From Ceratotherium simum simum (lineage: Eukaryota > Chordata > Mammalia > Perissodactyla > Rhinocerotidae): a stretch of 64,000 nt of DNA. This document shows, one piece after another, positions 12,600 through 23,580 of the stretch. The notes beneath the pieces are model-generated. The model saw nothing but the letters and a program-made list of their open reading frames with translations. It was not told the origin of the DNA and did no database searches. Location: the NCBI RefSeq assembly GCF_000283155.1, contig NW_004454207.1, forward strand, positions 6,363,258 through 6,427,257, read 5' to 3'. The translations under genes were made by a program, and so were the position numbers. The stretch's first letter is position 1, and the number at the start of each line of letters is the position of its first letter.

Positions 12600-13760
12600 C
12601 ATCTACAGTTGCTCAAGCCAGGGACCTAGAAGTCATCCTTGATTCACCCTTTTCCCTCACTCTCCAATATAATTCATCAAAAGTCCTGGCAGTGTGGCTC
12701 CAGTTGCACTGCCTGTTCGCTCCATCTCTCTGCCCCTACTAGACCAGGCCACCTTCAGCCACTCACCTGGATAACAATGGTTTTGTCATTGGTTTCCTGG
12801 CCAACTCTCTTCTCTACTCCAGTCTCTTTTCCCACGCAGCAATAAGAGTGGTCTTTTCAAAATATCCATCAGATCATTTTATCCTCCTCCTTGAAGCCCT
12901 CCAGTGGTTGGTTTGTTGTACGTAGTACCAAATGCAAAGTCCCTACACTGATTTGTAAGGCCCTACATAATCTAGTCTCTGTCTGCTTCTCCACTCTCAT
13001 CTCAATCCTCTCCCGCTTGCTCGCAATCTGTCCCCCAGCCTCACTGGCCTTCTAGTGGCCCCCCAGCCTCCTGGGCCATTTCTATCCTACTACAGGAAAG
13101 ACCATGTTATTTCAAGATCTTGGGTTCCTAGAAGTCTGTTATTTCCCCTCTCCTTCCCACAGCTGGCTCTTCCTTCTCGTCCTTCAGGATTCAGAGACTT
13201 CCCACCATCCTATCCAAAGTAGCTCCTGTCAAATTAATTCATTAATGAAGGAACCAGCATAAAGTAAAGCTGGTTCAAGAAAGTATAGGAGAGTCAGAAG
13301 TATTTATAGTCATGGAAAGAAAGAGTGCTGGAATAAGATTGCTAAATTACATATAAAATTGATTAATGCCCTACAGGGCAATAAAACTGTATCTTGGTTA
13401 TTATACTCTTTTCTAGGATGAAATTCATTTGCATTGCTATTAGAAGGGAATTATTTGTTAGCTAACAGTTTTCTACAAGTTAATATCTACCCATACAGAA
13501 TTGTAAAATGCCTAGTCGAGAGTAAATAGTAAGTCAAAACAAAAGTGCATATCCCTAGGGAGTTAGGTAATCCTTGGATGGGCCTGTTAGGAAATACTTC
13601 TATGTGACAGTCCCCTCCCTACTTTATTCTGTCTCGGCATCTGCTCCTTCATAGCAATTATCAGAGTTTCTAAATATTCCTTTACAGGTTTGACTGATTT
13701 TTTGTCTGTCATCCTCCCTAGTCTGCAAGCTTACCTAAGGGGAAGGGAGGAGGATCTGGT
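12600..13760 (+). mobile_element. L2-like LINE, interrupted
   Basis: catccttgattcaccctttt, atccatcagatcattttatc, ccctccagtggttgg, aaggccctacataatctagt and later cttcatagcaattatcagag are degraded LINE (L2-like) text in sense. Roughly 13228-13600 does not fit the element and may be an insertion. Confidence 0.6.
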
Positions 13761-13974
13761 AACCACGGCATTGTGGGCACTCAGGGCATGTTTGTTTATA
13801 TGACTGACCTGATGTTTTTTCCAAAGTAACTACAGGAAAATGTGTGGGGTGGCTTCACTTTGGAATTATAGAACATTATTGTCATTACTTTTTGTTATCT
13901 TGTAAGTAGCTGGTATAAATAAATCGGCAATGAAAAGTAGTGGGAAGAGAAGGGAGCCCCAGGAGGCAGGAGTG

Positions 13975-14125
13975 TTGTTGTGGTCGTGGCTCTGCCACCA
14001 TATTGCTGCATGACTAGGACAAGGTCTGCCTTCCCCTTCCTGGGCTTAGTTCCTCATCTGTAAGTTGTGAATATTCTACCAGGTTTTCTCTAGACCATTT
14101 TCCAGCTCTGAAATGCCAGTTTCAT
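13975..14125 (+). repeat. MIR SINE fragment
   Basis: Contains ctctgccaccatattgctgc and gcttagttcctcatctgtaa, the core of a sense MIR. Confidence 0.6.
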
Positions 14126-14164
14126 GCTGAATATTCAAACCTGCAATAGAAAGAATAATTTTCA

Positions 14165-14395
14165 GGATGATAGTGTAGCCTGGTGGCTAAGAATGTGGGC
14201 CCCAGCAATAGACTGCCTAATTTTGAACCTTTGCTCCATCACTTTTTATTTGTGTGCCCTCAGGCAAGTTTCTTAATCTCTTTGAGCTTCAAAGGGCTCA
14301 CCTGGAAAAGGGGTATACCAGTAGTACCTACCTTATAGGGTTGTTGTGGCAATAAAATCTGGTAATCCCTTGTCAGACATTTAGAAAAACATCTA
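14165..14395 (+). repeat. MIR SINE
   Basis: gtgtagcctggtggctaaga, then ctcaggcaagtttcttaatc and acctaccttatagggttgtt follow the MIR consensus in sense. Confidence 0.85.
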
Positions 14396-14612
14396 AACTA
14401 TTCTGTCTGTTATGGTAGTTGCTAGCCACATGTGACTGGCTATTGAGCACTTGAAATGTGGCACGTCTGAATCGAGGTCTATGGTATAGGTAAAATACAC
14501 ATGGGAGTTTGAAGACTTAGTTTGAAAAAAGATTATAAAATTTATGTTGATTACATATTTTAATGATAATATTAGGTTAAAATATATTAAAATTAATTTC
14601 ACCTGTTTTTTA

Positions 14613-14904
14613 CTTAAAATTAAAAAAAATTTTTGATAAAATTTACCATCTTAACCATTTTTAAGTGTACAGTTAAGCAGCGTTAAGTATATTCACATTG
14701 TTGTGCAACCAATCTCCAGAACTTTTTCACCACACTTTGTAAAACACCTTGGTACCCATTAACCAACTGCCCATTCCCCCTCCCCTCAGCCCCTGGCAAC
14801 CACCATTCTACTTTCTATCTCTATGAATTTGACGATTTATTGATCCCTCATACAAGTGAAATCATACAGTATTTGTCTTTTTGTGATTGGCTTCTTAACT
14901 TTTA
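14613..14904 (-). mobile_element. Old L1 3' end fragment (antisense)
   Basis: The antisense of an L1M-type 3' untranslated end: aaccatttttaagtgtacag, ttgtgcaaccaatctccaga, cctggcaaccaccattctac and gtgaaatcatacagtatttg. It interrupts the hAT element. Confidence 0.75.
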
Positions 14905-14964
14905 AAAAAATTTTGTGATGTAGCTACTACACAATTTACAGTTGTGTGTGTGGCTTGCATTATA

Positions 14965-15293
14965 CAGTTGGCCCTCCGTATTCACAGGTTCCACACGCAA
15001 GGGTTTAACCAACCTCAGATCCAAGGCCTATGATGGATGTGTCTGTACTGATCATGTACAGATCTTTTTTCCTTGTCATTATTCCTAAACAATACAGTAT
15101 AACAACTATTTGCATAGTATTTGCGTTGTATTAGGTATTATAAGTAATTTAGAGATGATTTAAAGTATGCGAGAGGATGTGTGTAGGTTATATGCAAATA
15201 CACCATTTTATATAAGGGACTTGAGCGTCCATGGATTTTGGTGTTTGAGGGGGTCCTGGAACCAATCCCCCTACGGATACTGAGGGACAACTG
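14965..15293. mobile_element. Tigger-like (mariner) DNA transposon, MER2 type
   Basis: Terminal inverted repeats begin CAGTTGGCCCTCCGTA and end TACGGATACTGAGGGACAACTG in part, and TA dinucleotides flank both ends (14963-14964 and 15294-15295), the mariner target preference. Body text such as atacagtataacaactattt and ccattttatataagggactt is typical of the non-autonomous Tigger group. Confidence 0.85.
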
Positions 15294-16270
15294 TATTTCT
15301 AGTGGACAGTGTTGAAGAACACTGAACAGCAGCTGCCATTTTAGATGGGATGTGAGCTCTCTGCCCAGCCCCACCCCTCCCTGTTGTCATTGCCATTTGT
15401 TATTGCATTTATGCTGCTTATGTTTTTTCTAGTGGATTGAGAAAATTGAAGTATTTCTTATATTCATGTCTCCATCAAACATGGAAAAACAGGATTTTTC
15501 CCTTACTTTTTAGAAGGTCACATGTTTAAAAAAAGGAAACGCATAGTTTTCTTTGTGAAAGAGAAAAATAGTCATTTATATTTAATATACAAAGCGTTTC
15601 TGTGTTCAAAGAATACAACCTAAGGTACCATTATGAAACAAATTATTGCCTCGGGTGGCTGCACGAATTGTCTCCTTGGCCCCTATAAACATTTAATTTG
15701 AACTCTTAATTTGTTTCCTGTGTGTTAATTTAATTCAATTTGGGAGAAAAGATTCTAACCAACTACTACAAATGGATCTTCTCCTGTGATTACTTGACAT
15801 ACAACACTGGATAGCACATACTTTATTGATTAATCTAATAAAGTTTCACTATTAAATTTGGTGTATATATGACTAGGAAAAAACAATTAGACTGAAAATT
15901 TGCAAACTAGTTTTACTTTTCACTTTTTAAAAGCTTGCACCAGCTGAAGGGAATTGGCACCTGCATTAAAGTTTTCAATCATAGGAATATTATGTATGGT
16001 TACAATTTTAAGTGCGAGTCATTTAAAACCACATAACCAAAGAGAGTCCGAGAGAAATTCAGCTGTATTTTGTCTTTTGCTGTTTGGTGGCTGTCTAGGG
16101 GAGAGAAGTTCTTCCCCAGGTGGACAGTTCTGGAGAATTGCCAGAGCCAGGGAAGGAGAATATGTGAAGTGACATGTCCTGAAGGATATCTGGGAGCCCT
16201 AGTCTAATAGTTGATATTCATCATACTGTGTTCGTATTCCACTGTTACCGGAATTATCTGTTGAACAACA

Positions 16271-16298
16271 ATAAAACGCTGGTCAGGGAGCGTTTTAT
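16271..16298. repeat. Perfect 10-bp inverted repeat (hairpin)
   Basis: ataaaacgct and agcgttttat flank an 8-base loop (ggtcaggg). The arms pair perfectly. There is no adjacent T run or gene, so a terminator role is not suggested. Confidence 0.9.
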
Positions 16299-17339
16299 AC
16301 AAATGCTTACAAATGCTGAGAGCATTTACTTCTTTTCTCCCTCAAATAGTGTTTGGAGGTAGAGTCATCCTCTCGTGGTCAGATCAGGGTGCAAATTATT
16401 TTATATGATCTTGTTCCATCTTTTTAGATCCTTTTTGCAGACTGAGCTGAAACAAACACCTTTCTGAGAAGAGAACCATAGGATTAGCTTATATTTGATT
16501 TACGAGGAATCTAGATTTTCTTTTCTTTTGCCTTTTTCTTTTGAAGTCCTTTTTCTGCCTTGAGTGCTGGAGAGCTGCCGAGGTTGGGAAACATTAAAAC
16601 ATTAAAAATGGCGGTCATCCTCTCTTTAGAGGAGAGTCTTGGTTTAATTTTCCAGATTGGTAATTCTATTTATGTCTCTGGGGCCCTTGGCTGATTGATC
16701 ATGCAGGGATTTGTCATATTGCCTACTTCTTTGAATCAAATGTGGACATAGCAACTAAAAATAAACATGATGTGGATATTAGAGAACCAGGGGCTTTCTT
16801 TGCCTGGGGAGCTAGGATACTTGCTTGCTGTTGCTAAGATGTTTTCTGGCTTTAGCACAGCATCAATCATTGGAAGTACAGCTGTGTTTTTGGAATAGTG
16901 AGCTGATGGAAGCACAAAGGCACACTGATGAGTATTATCCTGAACAATGGATACAGATGCAAATCATTATGCGTAATCCATAATATTATACCCATTTTTG
17001 GAGTTCTTTGTGCTGTGTGATTTGCTGTGCTGAGAACTAGAAGTGTGCCAAAGCATCGTTTCTGTTTTCAGAATAGTTTTGTCAGAAATTTGAAAGATAA
17101 GTAAATATACCAGACTGTTGCATTTCAGCTCTTTGTAGCATTGTGAGTGTGGCTAATGGTTTTGATGGTAGAATCTGGCTGAACATTGGACTGATTGCTC
17201 TAACTTGATACCATTTTCCTTATTCCATTATGAAAAGACAACTGGAGATTGAGTGTGAAAGTTCCTTAAGGAGTGACATAGGGTAAGAAATTGTTCTATC
17301 CAGTAAGTTTGCCCTAGGAATGAGGGACCTTTCTGTAGG

Positions 17340-17560
17340 GCAGCAGCACTTGGCACTGGTTACGAGCCAGCTCTGCCACAGATGAGCTGTGCGATCTTGG
17401 GAATGTTACTTAGTTCCTTCTTGTCTGTTCCACATCTGTCAAAGAAGGCTACTGATAGTCTTACCTTATAAGTTGTTGTGAGGATTAAATGAGTTAATAC
17501 TTGCAGATCTTAATACAATGTCTGGCATATAATAAGTGCTGTATAAGTTTTTGCCTGCTA
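17340..17560 (+). repeat. MIR SINE
   Basis: Contains gctgtgcgatcttgggaatg, aagttgttgtgaggattaaa and tctggcatataataagtgct, MIR in sense, ending about 330 bases before a coding exon. Confidence 0.82.
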
Positions 17561-17890
17561 CCATTTGTCACTTAATATTATATTTATACAATGTCACATC
17601 CTTTTTCTTGGTGCTGGACTAAGGGCAGAAGTGGGAGATCAGTCCAAAACCTGAATTTGGTCTGCGATGATTTGACAGCATTTAAAAATATTAAGCTGGA
17701 ATACCTTGGTAAAACTAGCATTTTTCTATCATGACATTATAATAGGAGTCCTCATTGTGTTGAAATAAAAATTTAATCTGTATTTAGTGCTCTGGAATTT
17801 TTCCTCAAATGTGATTCATCTTTTGGCCATTGAGTTCCCCTTTTCACATTTTAAAGTCTCACTTGAGCGTCTCTGATTCTGGTCCTAAAG

Positions 17891-18039
17891 AATTGCCGCT
17901 GCCTCGCTTTATGATGTCAAAGACGGATGGTGAGATACGATTTGGGAACCCAGCTGAGCTGCATGGAACTAAGGTTCAGATTCCATATTTAATCACGGAA
18001 AAAAATACCTTCAAAAGAATGGACGATGAGGATAAACAG
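17891..18039 (+). CDS. REPS2: REPS2 exon encoding linker after EH1
   Basis: A 149-nt exon starts in phase 1, completing a split Glu codon with the previous exon, and ends in phase 0 at CAG before gtaaac. Residues 42-91 of the visible protein read ELPLPRFMMSK through RMDDEDKQ. This is a low-complexity, charged linker between the EH domains with no known catalytic role. The acceptor (tctggtcctaaag) has a purine-interrupted pyrimidine tract and looks weaker than its neighbours. The donor is followed by an open frame of about 70 codons, which is chance read-through and not coding. Confidence 0.93.
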
Positions 18040-20147
18040 GTAAACACTCTGATCTGGCATGTCTGTTTGATTCTGACCATGAAACCTCACATAGCAGTGC
18101 CTCATACCTGCTGTCAAGCTTCCAGCAAATCTCACCATCTGGGATACAATTACAGACTTGGAAGTGAGCCAGTCAAATTTCCTTGTAGCAAGAACAAGAG
18201 GCTGATGCATAGGAATTACCATGAGCCCCCCATGGGCCCTTTAGAGCCTACTTTAATGTAGAATTGTGTCTAAAGTAAGGCTACTGATTTAACACACTTA
18301 CCTGATTTCTCTAATCAGCATTTCTAAATAGGTTCTTTGAAATGTAACTTCTAGGAGTTTTTAATAGGTCCTCTCCTCCAAAATAGTCGGGAGAGAAGGT
18401 TTCTCTGGGTAAATATGTTTGGAGAACGCTGCTTTATATCCTATTCTTGGGGGAAAGGCTACATCTTCAGTCTTGGAGATTCACAGTGCACGTTAGCACG
18501 TTGAAGGCCTCGAGAAGTCCTGTAATAAAGAGACCTAGAAATCTGCATTTACTTTCTTGGGGAGCATGTTTGAAATGCCATCTTGGGAAATGCTGCCATT
18601 ACACATTTAGTAGGTTAGGAACAAGAATAGGGAAGATGAGCTTTTAAAATTAGGCCACTAATTGCAATAGTCAGGTGGTGATTGGTAGAGACAAAAGTAT
18701 AAAATTCCAGAAGAGTGAGCCTATCAAGAAGAGGTAAATAGTCTTACACATTAGTAAACCCTGAGGTCATCAAGGTACAAGCTCATACTTCTAATAAAGA
18801 TGCAAAAAATCATGCAGAAAAGTCAAATTATATTTGATATAGTATCTTCTGTAAGGCAAAGAAATGTGTTATATTTTAGGAAGATGAATCAAAATATTTT
18901 CAAAATGCAATAAATATTAAAGGATTAAGTCAGAAAACTAATTTATATGGCTCACCCTGGTAGTGCTGGCTATATGAGGTGTTGCTGCAGAAGTTTTATA
19001 TTTAAGCGAGGTATAGTATGTCCTGTTAAATAACTCCATGTACTGTTGCTTTCATAATTCTGATACATTTTAAACTAGTTCTTCAGGGATATATATATAA
19101 AGGAGTATAGTAATCTTCAGTCAATACTCTTTGGCATGTTTTCCCAACAGCATTTGGAGAGGTATGAGAGTCCACTATCCCAGGATGGTTGATGCCCTGG
19201 GAACTTTCCAGGCCCATCCCCTGACTGTGTGATTGAGGACACTTCTTTCACTTCAGCCTGGGTTAATGCTAGGCCCACTCAATCTGTGGGCGTGAGCTCA
19301 CACTTCAAAGGAAATATTCTTTTCTTTTTCTTGAAGAAGAGTATTTGATCAGTATCTCAGATTGCGTATATATTTTTAGACTAAGAGCACCTGTCTAGTC
19401 TCTGTGTTGATAAAAAGTACTGTTTCCTTATTACGTGGGTACTCTAAAGTTACCACTCTGTTGGTATCATTAAAAAAAAGGAGGAAACCCAGTAGTAGAG
19501 TAAGGTTGCTTACCTTGCCTTGGGTCCTGCATAAAGTTCATATTTGAATTGAAATTCAAATTATAGCTTGTTAAGGCTCCATCCTAGTGTTTAGGAGTGG
19601 GCTAGTTGGAGTGGTTTACCCATAATGAATTATTTTGCAATCTCTCAGTGTAAAAAAAAAAAAAAGCTGGCATTTTACTTTGGCATAGTAAGCTCCAGGA
19701 ATATGTAGCATTGAGCATTTTAAATATTTTTTAATATCCACATTTGCTAGGGAAGACTTGATAAGTGTAAATCCAGGAAATAGGAGCCTTTATTAATGAA
19801 TCAAAATTGAATCTATCCACAAAGAGATAAAAATTGGGGAGTATGAATGTTCTTTCATGTGATCAATGTCTTTCATTTTCCAAAGGAAAATATTGGCATA
19901 ACTGAAAGTATTTCAGGCTTGTTTTAGTAATTTAGGTAACTGAGCCCCGGCAAGACTATTCTGTGGGAGACCTTTGAATCCTCAGACACTGCTTTTTAAC
20001 CAAGCTGCGTTTTTGAGAAAACATTTCCTCCATTTGTTAAATCAGCCAGCTCACCAGCAATAGAGTTGCGTTATACTTCATCACTGTAGCTCAGAGCACC
20101 AGCCTTCTCGAATGATCGCCTCTGAACTCTGCTCTGGTTCTTTGAAG
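18040..20147 (+). other. REPS2: Short intron between the two linker exons
   Basis: About 2.1 kb of AT-rich sequence with no gene and no confidently named repeat. It has a poly(A) run near 19652 and short AT microsatellite-like bits near 19091. The last ten bases form the tandem acceptor. Confidence 0.85.
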
Positions 20148-20150
20148 CAG
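20144..20150 (+). promoter_or_regulatory. REPS2: NAGNAG tandem splice acceptor
   Basis: The sequence gAAGCAG contains two adjacent acceptor AGs three bases apart, at 20146-20147 and 20149-20150. Use of the first adds one glutamine; use of the second omits it. NAGNAG acceptors with this order commonly give both products in mammals. I recall REPS2 isoforms differing by one residue near this point but could not check. Confidence 0.75.
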
Positions 20151-20274
20151 GAAACACAGTCTCCCACGATGTCACCCCTCGCTTCCCCTCCTTCTTCCCC
20201 GCCTCATTACCAGAGGGTGCCCTTGAGCCATGGCTACAGCAAACTGCGGAGCAGCACAGAGCAGATGCATCCAG
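20148..20274 (+). CDS. REPS2: REPS2 exon, Ser/Pro-rich linker, with tandem acceptor
   Basis: The exon starts in phase 0 at 20148 (CAG, adding Gln) or at 20151 (GAA), because the acceptor reads gaagcag. It ends in phase 1 before gtaaga. With the extra Gln it is 127 nt, without it 124 nt; both keep frame. The product (QETQSPTMSPLASPPSSPP and on to KLRSSTEQMHP) is rich in Ser-Pro and proline, likely unstructured, and a plausible phosphorylation and SH3-ligand region; that role is inference. Two overlapping frames of about 70 codons on the plus and minus strands here are shadows. Confidence 0.94.
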
Positions 20275-21194
20275 GTAAGAGGCCATCTCGGGGCCAGCTG
20301 TCCCAGGCAGTGTCTTAGAGACTCCTTAATCTATCAGGCAGCAACACCACCAGCTGCTGAATCTCCTGACTTAATCACCTCTGTCTTTGGAAACATGGCT
20401 CAATTTAATTGTATGCTCTTAAGTAAGGTTTTTAAAAAGAAATAAATATATCTTAGTAATGCCTTGTCTCCTGTCCTACAAACTAGTTCATCTTTAGACT
20501 TGTAAACAGCGATTTAGATGATTTAATCCTTCATATACAGATTTTATTTTACAGAAACATAACCTATTAAGGGTTTGTATTGTTTTGCAATTGTTATTCC
20601 TTTCTGCAAACATACCAAACATATTTATATATGCTTATATATATACTGCTTTTATGAAACTACTTGAAAAATATAACTATGCAAAAGCAAAAGAGTTGAC
20701 TCAACCTTTAAAGACTGATCACATAAACGAAAATACTTAGCTCTTGTGTTTGGGAATAAGAATAAGGGAAATGCTAGAGGAAGCATTTTGTTGAGAGGTG
20801 TGTAAAGTGCCCGGTTGTGGGGGTGCCTGCTTGCTCATATTTATACTGTGCTGACCATGTCAGTGGTAAAATACGTTAGTTGGTTCTGAGGGTGACTTGC
20901 AGAGTTGGCTGCCCAGGCTGCAGTGCTTAAAGCTCCATAAATTCACTGCAGCATCTTGTCCTCCTGGGGCTCAGGCTCCTAGTTTAAGATAGGACCAATT
21001 AAAGGTATTCTAGAATTGGATATTAGTAACCCCCCTTTTTTAACTTGTGGGCTGTGGCTGAAAATTACCCAGTTTCTGCAGGTTTTTGCTGCATTGGAAA
21101 TAGTAGTGACTTCTTGAGGGACACAGATATAAAAATGTGTGCTGGGCTGGACTAAAGAGGGGCTGTAATCATGCAGAGAGAAGCAGATGCGGCA

Positions 21195-21400
21195 TAATGG
21201 AAATATCTTTTGATTGGAATTAGAAGGTGTGGGTTTATGTGCCTAGCTATGTGACCTTGGGCAAGCTATTTAATTTCTCTGAACCATGATTTCCTCTCCT
21301 CTTTTAAAATGCACTGACAGTATCCTAGAGGGGGGCTGTGAGGATTAGTGAGAACGTGAGTATAAAATGTGTTTGGAAATTAAGTCCTATGCAAATGTAA
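21195..21400 (+). repeat. MIR SINE
   Basis: Contains gctatgtgaccttgggcaag, tttaatttctctgaaccatg and ggctgtgaggattagtgaga in sense. Confidence 0.8.
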
Positions 21401-21874
21401 CATAATGTTGTTAAGGGATAGTAACAAAAAAACACTCTCCTGCAGCTTGAATGTCTCATTGGTGTCTGAAACGAAACGGGGTTGAGAATTCTTCATTTTC
21501 CTCTTATAGTCTCTCCTGCCTGATTTCTCTATTTTTAGAAGTGGGGTCTTTTGATTCCTAATCTTATTTGGGCTTGGAAGTAGGAGTCCTATGCATAGCA
21601 TGGTGCCTGTTTTTTGGTGTTTAATTCACAGGTGAGTCATTTTTTGTTCTACTGAGTCAGCCTATCACCAAGTTCTACCCTTTTTTTGATACTCCTTAAA
21701 AAACCTGTCGGTACTTGCTCTCTCTACTTCTTGCTCCATTCTCTCCTCATTCTGTTCAAATTGGGCTTCCATTCCCCCAGTGGCAAACAGACAACCTGCT
21801 TTTCTCGGTCTTTCTTGACTCCTAGCAGCCTATGTCAAGGTCGTCCATGCCTTCATTCTTTTTTATCCTTTTTT

Positions 21875-22870
21875 TTAAAGTGAGCTAAAATTTACGTATG
21901 ATAAAATGAACACATTTAAAAATCTTCAATTTGAGTTTTAACAAATGGATGTACCCAGGTAGCCACTGCTTCGATCAAGAATAGAACATTTCCAGATGTG
22001 AGGGCGATCTGGCTGTGACATCTGTCACCGCATTGATCACCAGGGTTGATTTGGCTGATTTGGCTGGCTAGGCAGGTATCCCCTTCCTCCCGAAGGTGTG
22101 TGCCCGGTTGAAGAGGACAACCTTCCCCGATAGAGGAGGACCATTCTTCTGTCAGGGGTATACAAGTGGCTGTGCTCCCCTGCTAGAACCTCCAAACAAG
22201 CTCTCAAGGTCCATTTGTAGGAGAATGTAGGGTAGTCAAGCTTCCAAGACTCCAGACACATCCAAATGAGGCACTGCATGTGGCAGTCTGCCTTTCTGTA
22301 AAAAAAAAAAAAAAAAAGAACATTTCCATCACTCTAGGGATGCCCCTTTCTAGTCATTCCTTGCACCCCAGTGCAAGCACTGTTCTGATTTTTATCACCA
22401 TAGATTAGTTTTGCCTCTTCTAGAACTTCGTATAAATGGAATCACATTGAATGACTGTACTCTTATGTGTCTCCTGTCTTTCCCTCAGCACAGTGGTTGA
22501 GATTGATCCATATTGTTGTGTGTGTCAGTAGCTTGTTCCTTTTTATTACTCAGTAGTGTTCCATTGTGTGAATGTACCACAGTTTGATGATCCATTCTCC
22601 TGTTGATGGACATTTGGGTTATTTTCGGTGTTTGGCTGTTATGAATAAGAATACTATGAACATTTGCTGGATCTTAGGATAGGTGTATAAGAGATTACCA
22701 AAGAGTTTTATAAAATGGCTGTATACTCCCACTGGCAATGTTTGAGAGTTCAGTGTTCCTTGCCAGCATTTGGTACTCTCAGTGGTTTCTTTTTCTTCAG
22801 TGTTTTTAATTTTAGCCATTCTATTAGATGTGAAGTGACATCTCCTTGTGGTCACTCTTTCATTCTTGAA
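21875..22870 (-). mobile_element. Old L1 3' region (antisense), interrupted by 7SK copy
   Basis: Antisense L1M 3' text (agctaaaatttacgtatgat, gtataaatggaatcacattg, ttgatggacatttgggttat, attagatgtgaagtgacatc) continues on both sides of the 7SK retropseudogene. Confidence 0.8.
21994..22299 (+). pseudogene. RN7SK pseudogene: 7SK snRNA retropseudogene
   Basis: 306 nt closely match 7SK RNA from its 5' end (GATGTGAGGGCGATCTGGCT) through CCTGCTAGAACCTCC and CAAGCTTCCAAGACTCC to the 3' end (GGCAGTCTGCCTTTCT). A poly(A) run (22300-22316) follows, and the whole is flanked by direct repeats agaacatttcc at 21983-21993 and 22317-22327, the hallmarks of L1-mediated retroposition. One internal block of about 25 nt is missing at the CCTCCC of 22086-22091, and scattered substitutions are present. 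It sits inside an antisense L1 3' fragment. Functional 7SK binds P-TEFb and HEXIM; this copy lacks the gene's own promoter and is presumably silent. Confidence 0.93.
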
Positions 22871-23580
22871 ACATTATTTTCTAAGTTTCTGTTACCCCTT
22901 CCTGGTTTTTCTCCTATATCGTGATCCTTAAACGTGGCGAGCTGATCTTCCAGAGATTTCTCTTTTGCCCAGTATACCCATAAAGAGGAGTCTGAGTGGA
23001 CAGTCTCCTGTTTCTCAATGAGTTGAGTTTTCTGGATCTAGTCACTGATTAGGAGGCTGTTTGGTACCTATAGCTGGGAACAAGGTCATTCATAAATAAA
23101 ATGTTTACATGTATTTCCGTTTAGACTTCTCCATCTATCTAAGTCAAAGGGAGGGAGAGTTTTTTTTCTACGGCAACTTGGGTCCATCTTGTGATTTTTA
23201 CTTCTAATTAATACTGTTCACTTCAAAGCTTGTTCATTCCTATTTTTATAACATCTGTAGATTTTCCCCTGAAGGATTTTCTTTACCTGTCTCCTTCCTT
23301 TTCTGTCATATATCTTTAGGTCAAGAAGTAAGAGTAACCCACATGTCTTCATTCTCTTCCCTCACGTTTTCGGAACTCAGTTTCTCTTAAGGCTTTCATG
23401 TATTTTTCCATCTATTTCTTAACTCTCCTCTGTTGCCTTCACAATGCCATCAACCCCTCTGAAGAACCCAGGATTCTCTTTCCTATTTCTTTCCTCCATC
23501 TTCCCTTTGATCTATACGGTAACATATCTAAAACCTGTTAAACCTTAGTGACTGGTACTGAGCATTCTAGAGTTATTCTT

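Larger units (their letters stand above)
14398..15320. mobile_element. Old hAT-type DNA transposon, split by two later insertions
   Basis: Outer segments 14398-14612, about 14905-14962 and 15296-15320 read through as one non-autonomous element once the insertions are removed. Its vocabulary includes gctagccacatgtg, ttgagcacttgaaatgtgg, attaatttcacctg, gtggcttgcattata and a right end tctagtggacagtgttg, which resembles the inverted left end near 14398. I recognise the family type but am unsure of its exact name. Confidence 0.65.
9923..17890 (+). other. REPS2: Intron between EH1 exon and first linker exon
   Basis: About 8 kb. It contains overlapping inverted repeats (10823-10848), a MIR split by another repeat (10935-11590), two short tandem duplications (11301-11354, 11731-11814), an L2-like stretch (12600-13760), MIR copies, the hAT/L1/Tigger nest (14398-15320) and a perfect hairpin (16271-16298). 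The stretch 15400-17330 has no repeat I recognise and may be unique or conserved sequence. Confidence 0.85.

Noticed and set aside
16271..16298. Hairpin considered as a transcription terminator
   Set aside because: Intrinsic terminators are a bacterial feature and there is no adjacent T run; this is mammalian intron.
17830..18261. 143-codon open frame starting upstream of an exon
   Set aside because: The ATG lies in the intron; only 17891-18039 matches REPS2 and the tail is intronic read-through.
22037..22279. 80-codon minus-strand open frame
   Set aside because: It is entirely antisense to the 7SK retropseudogene.
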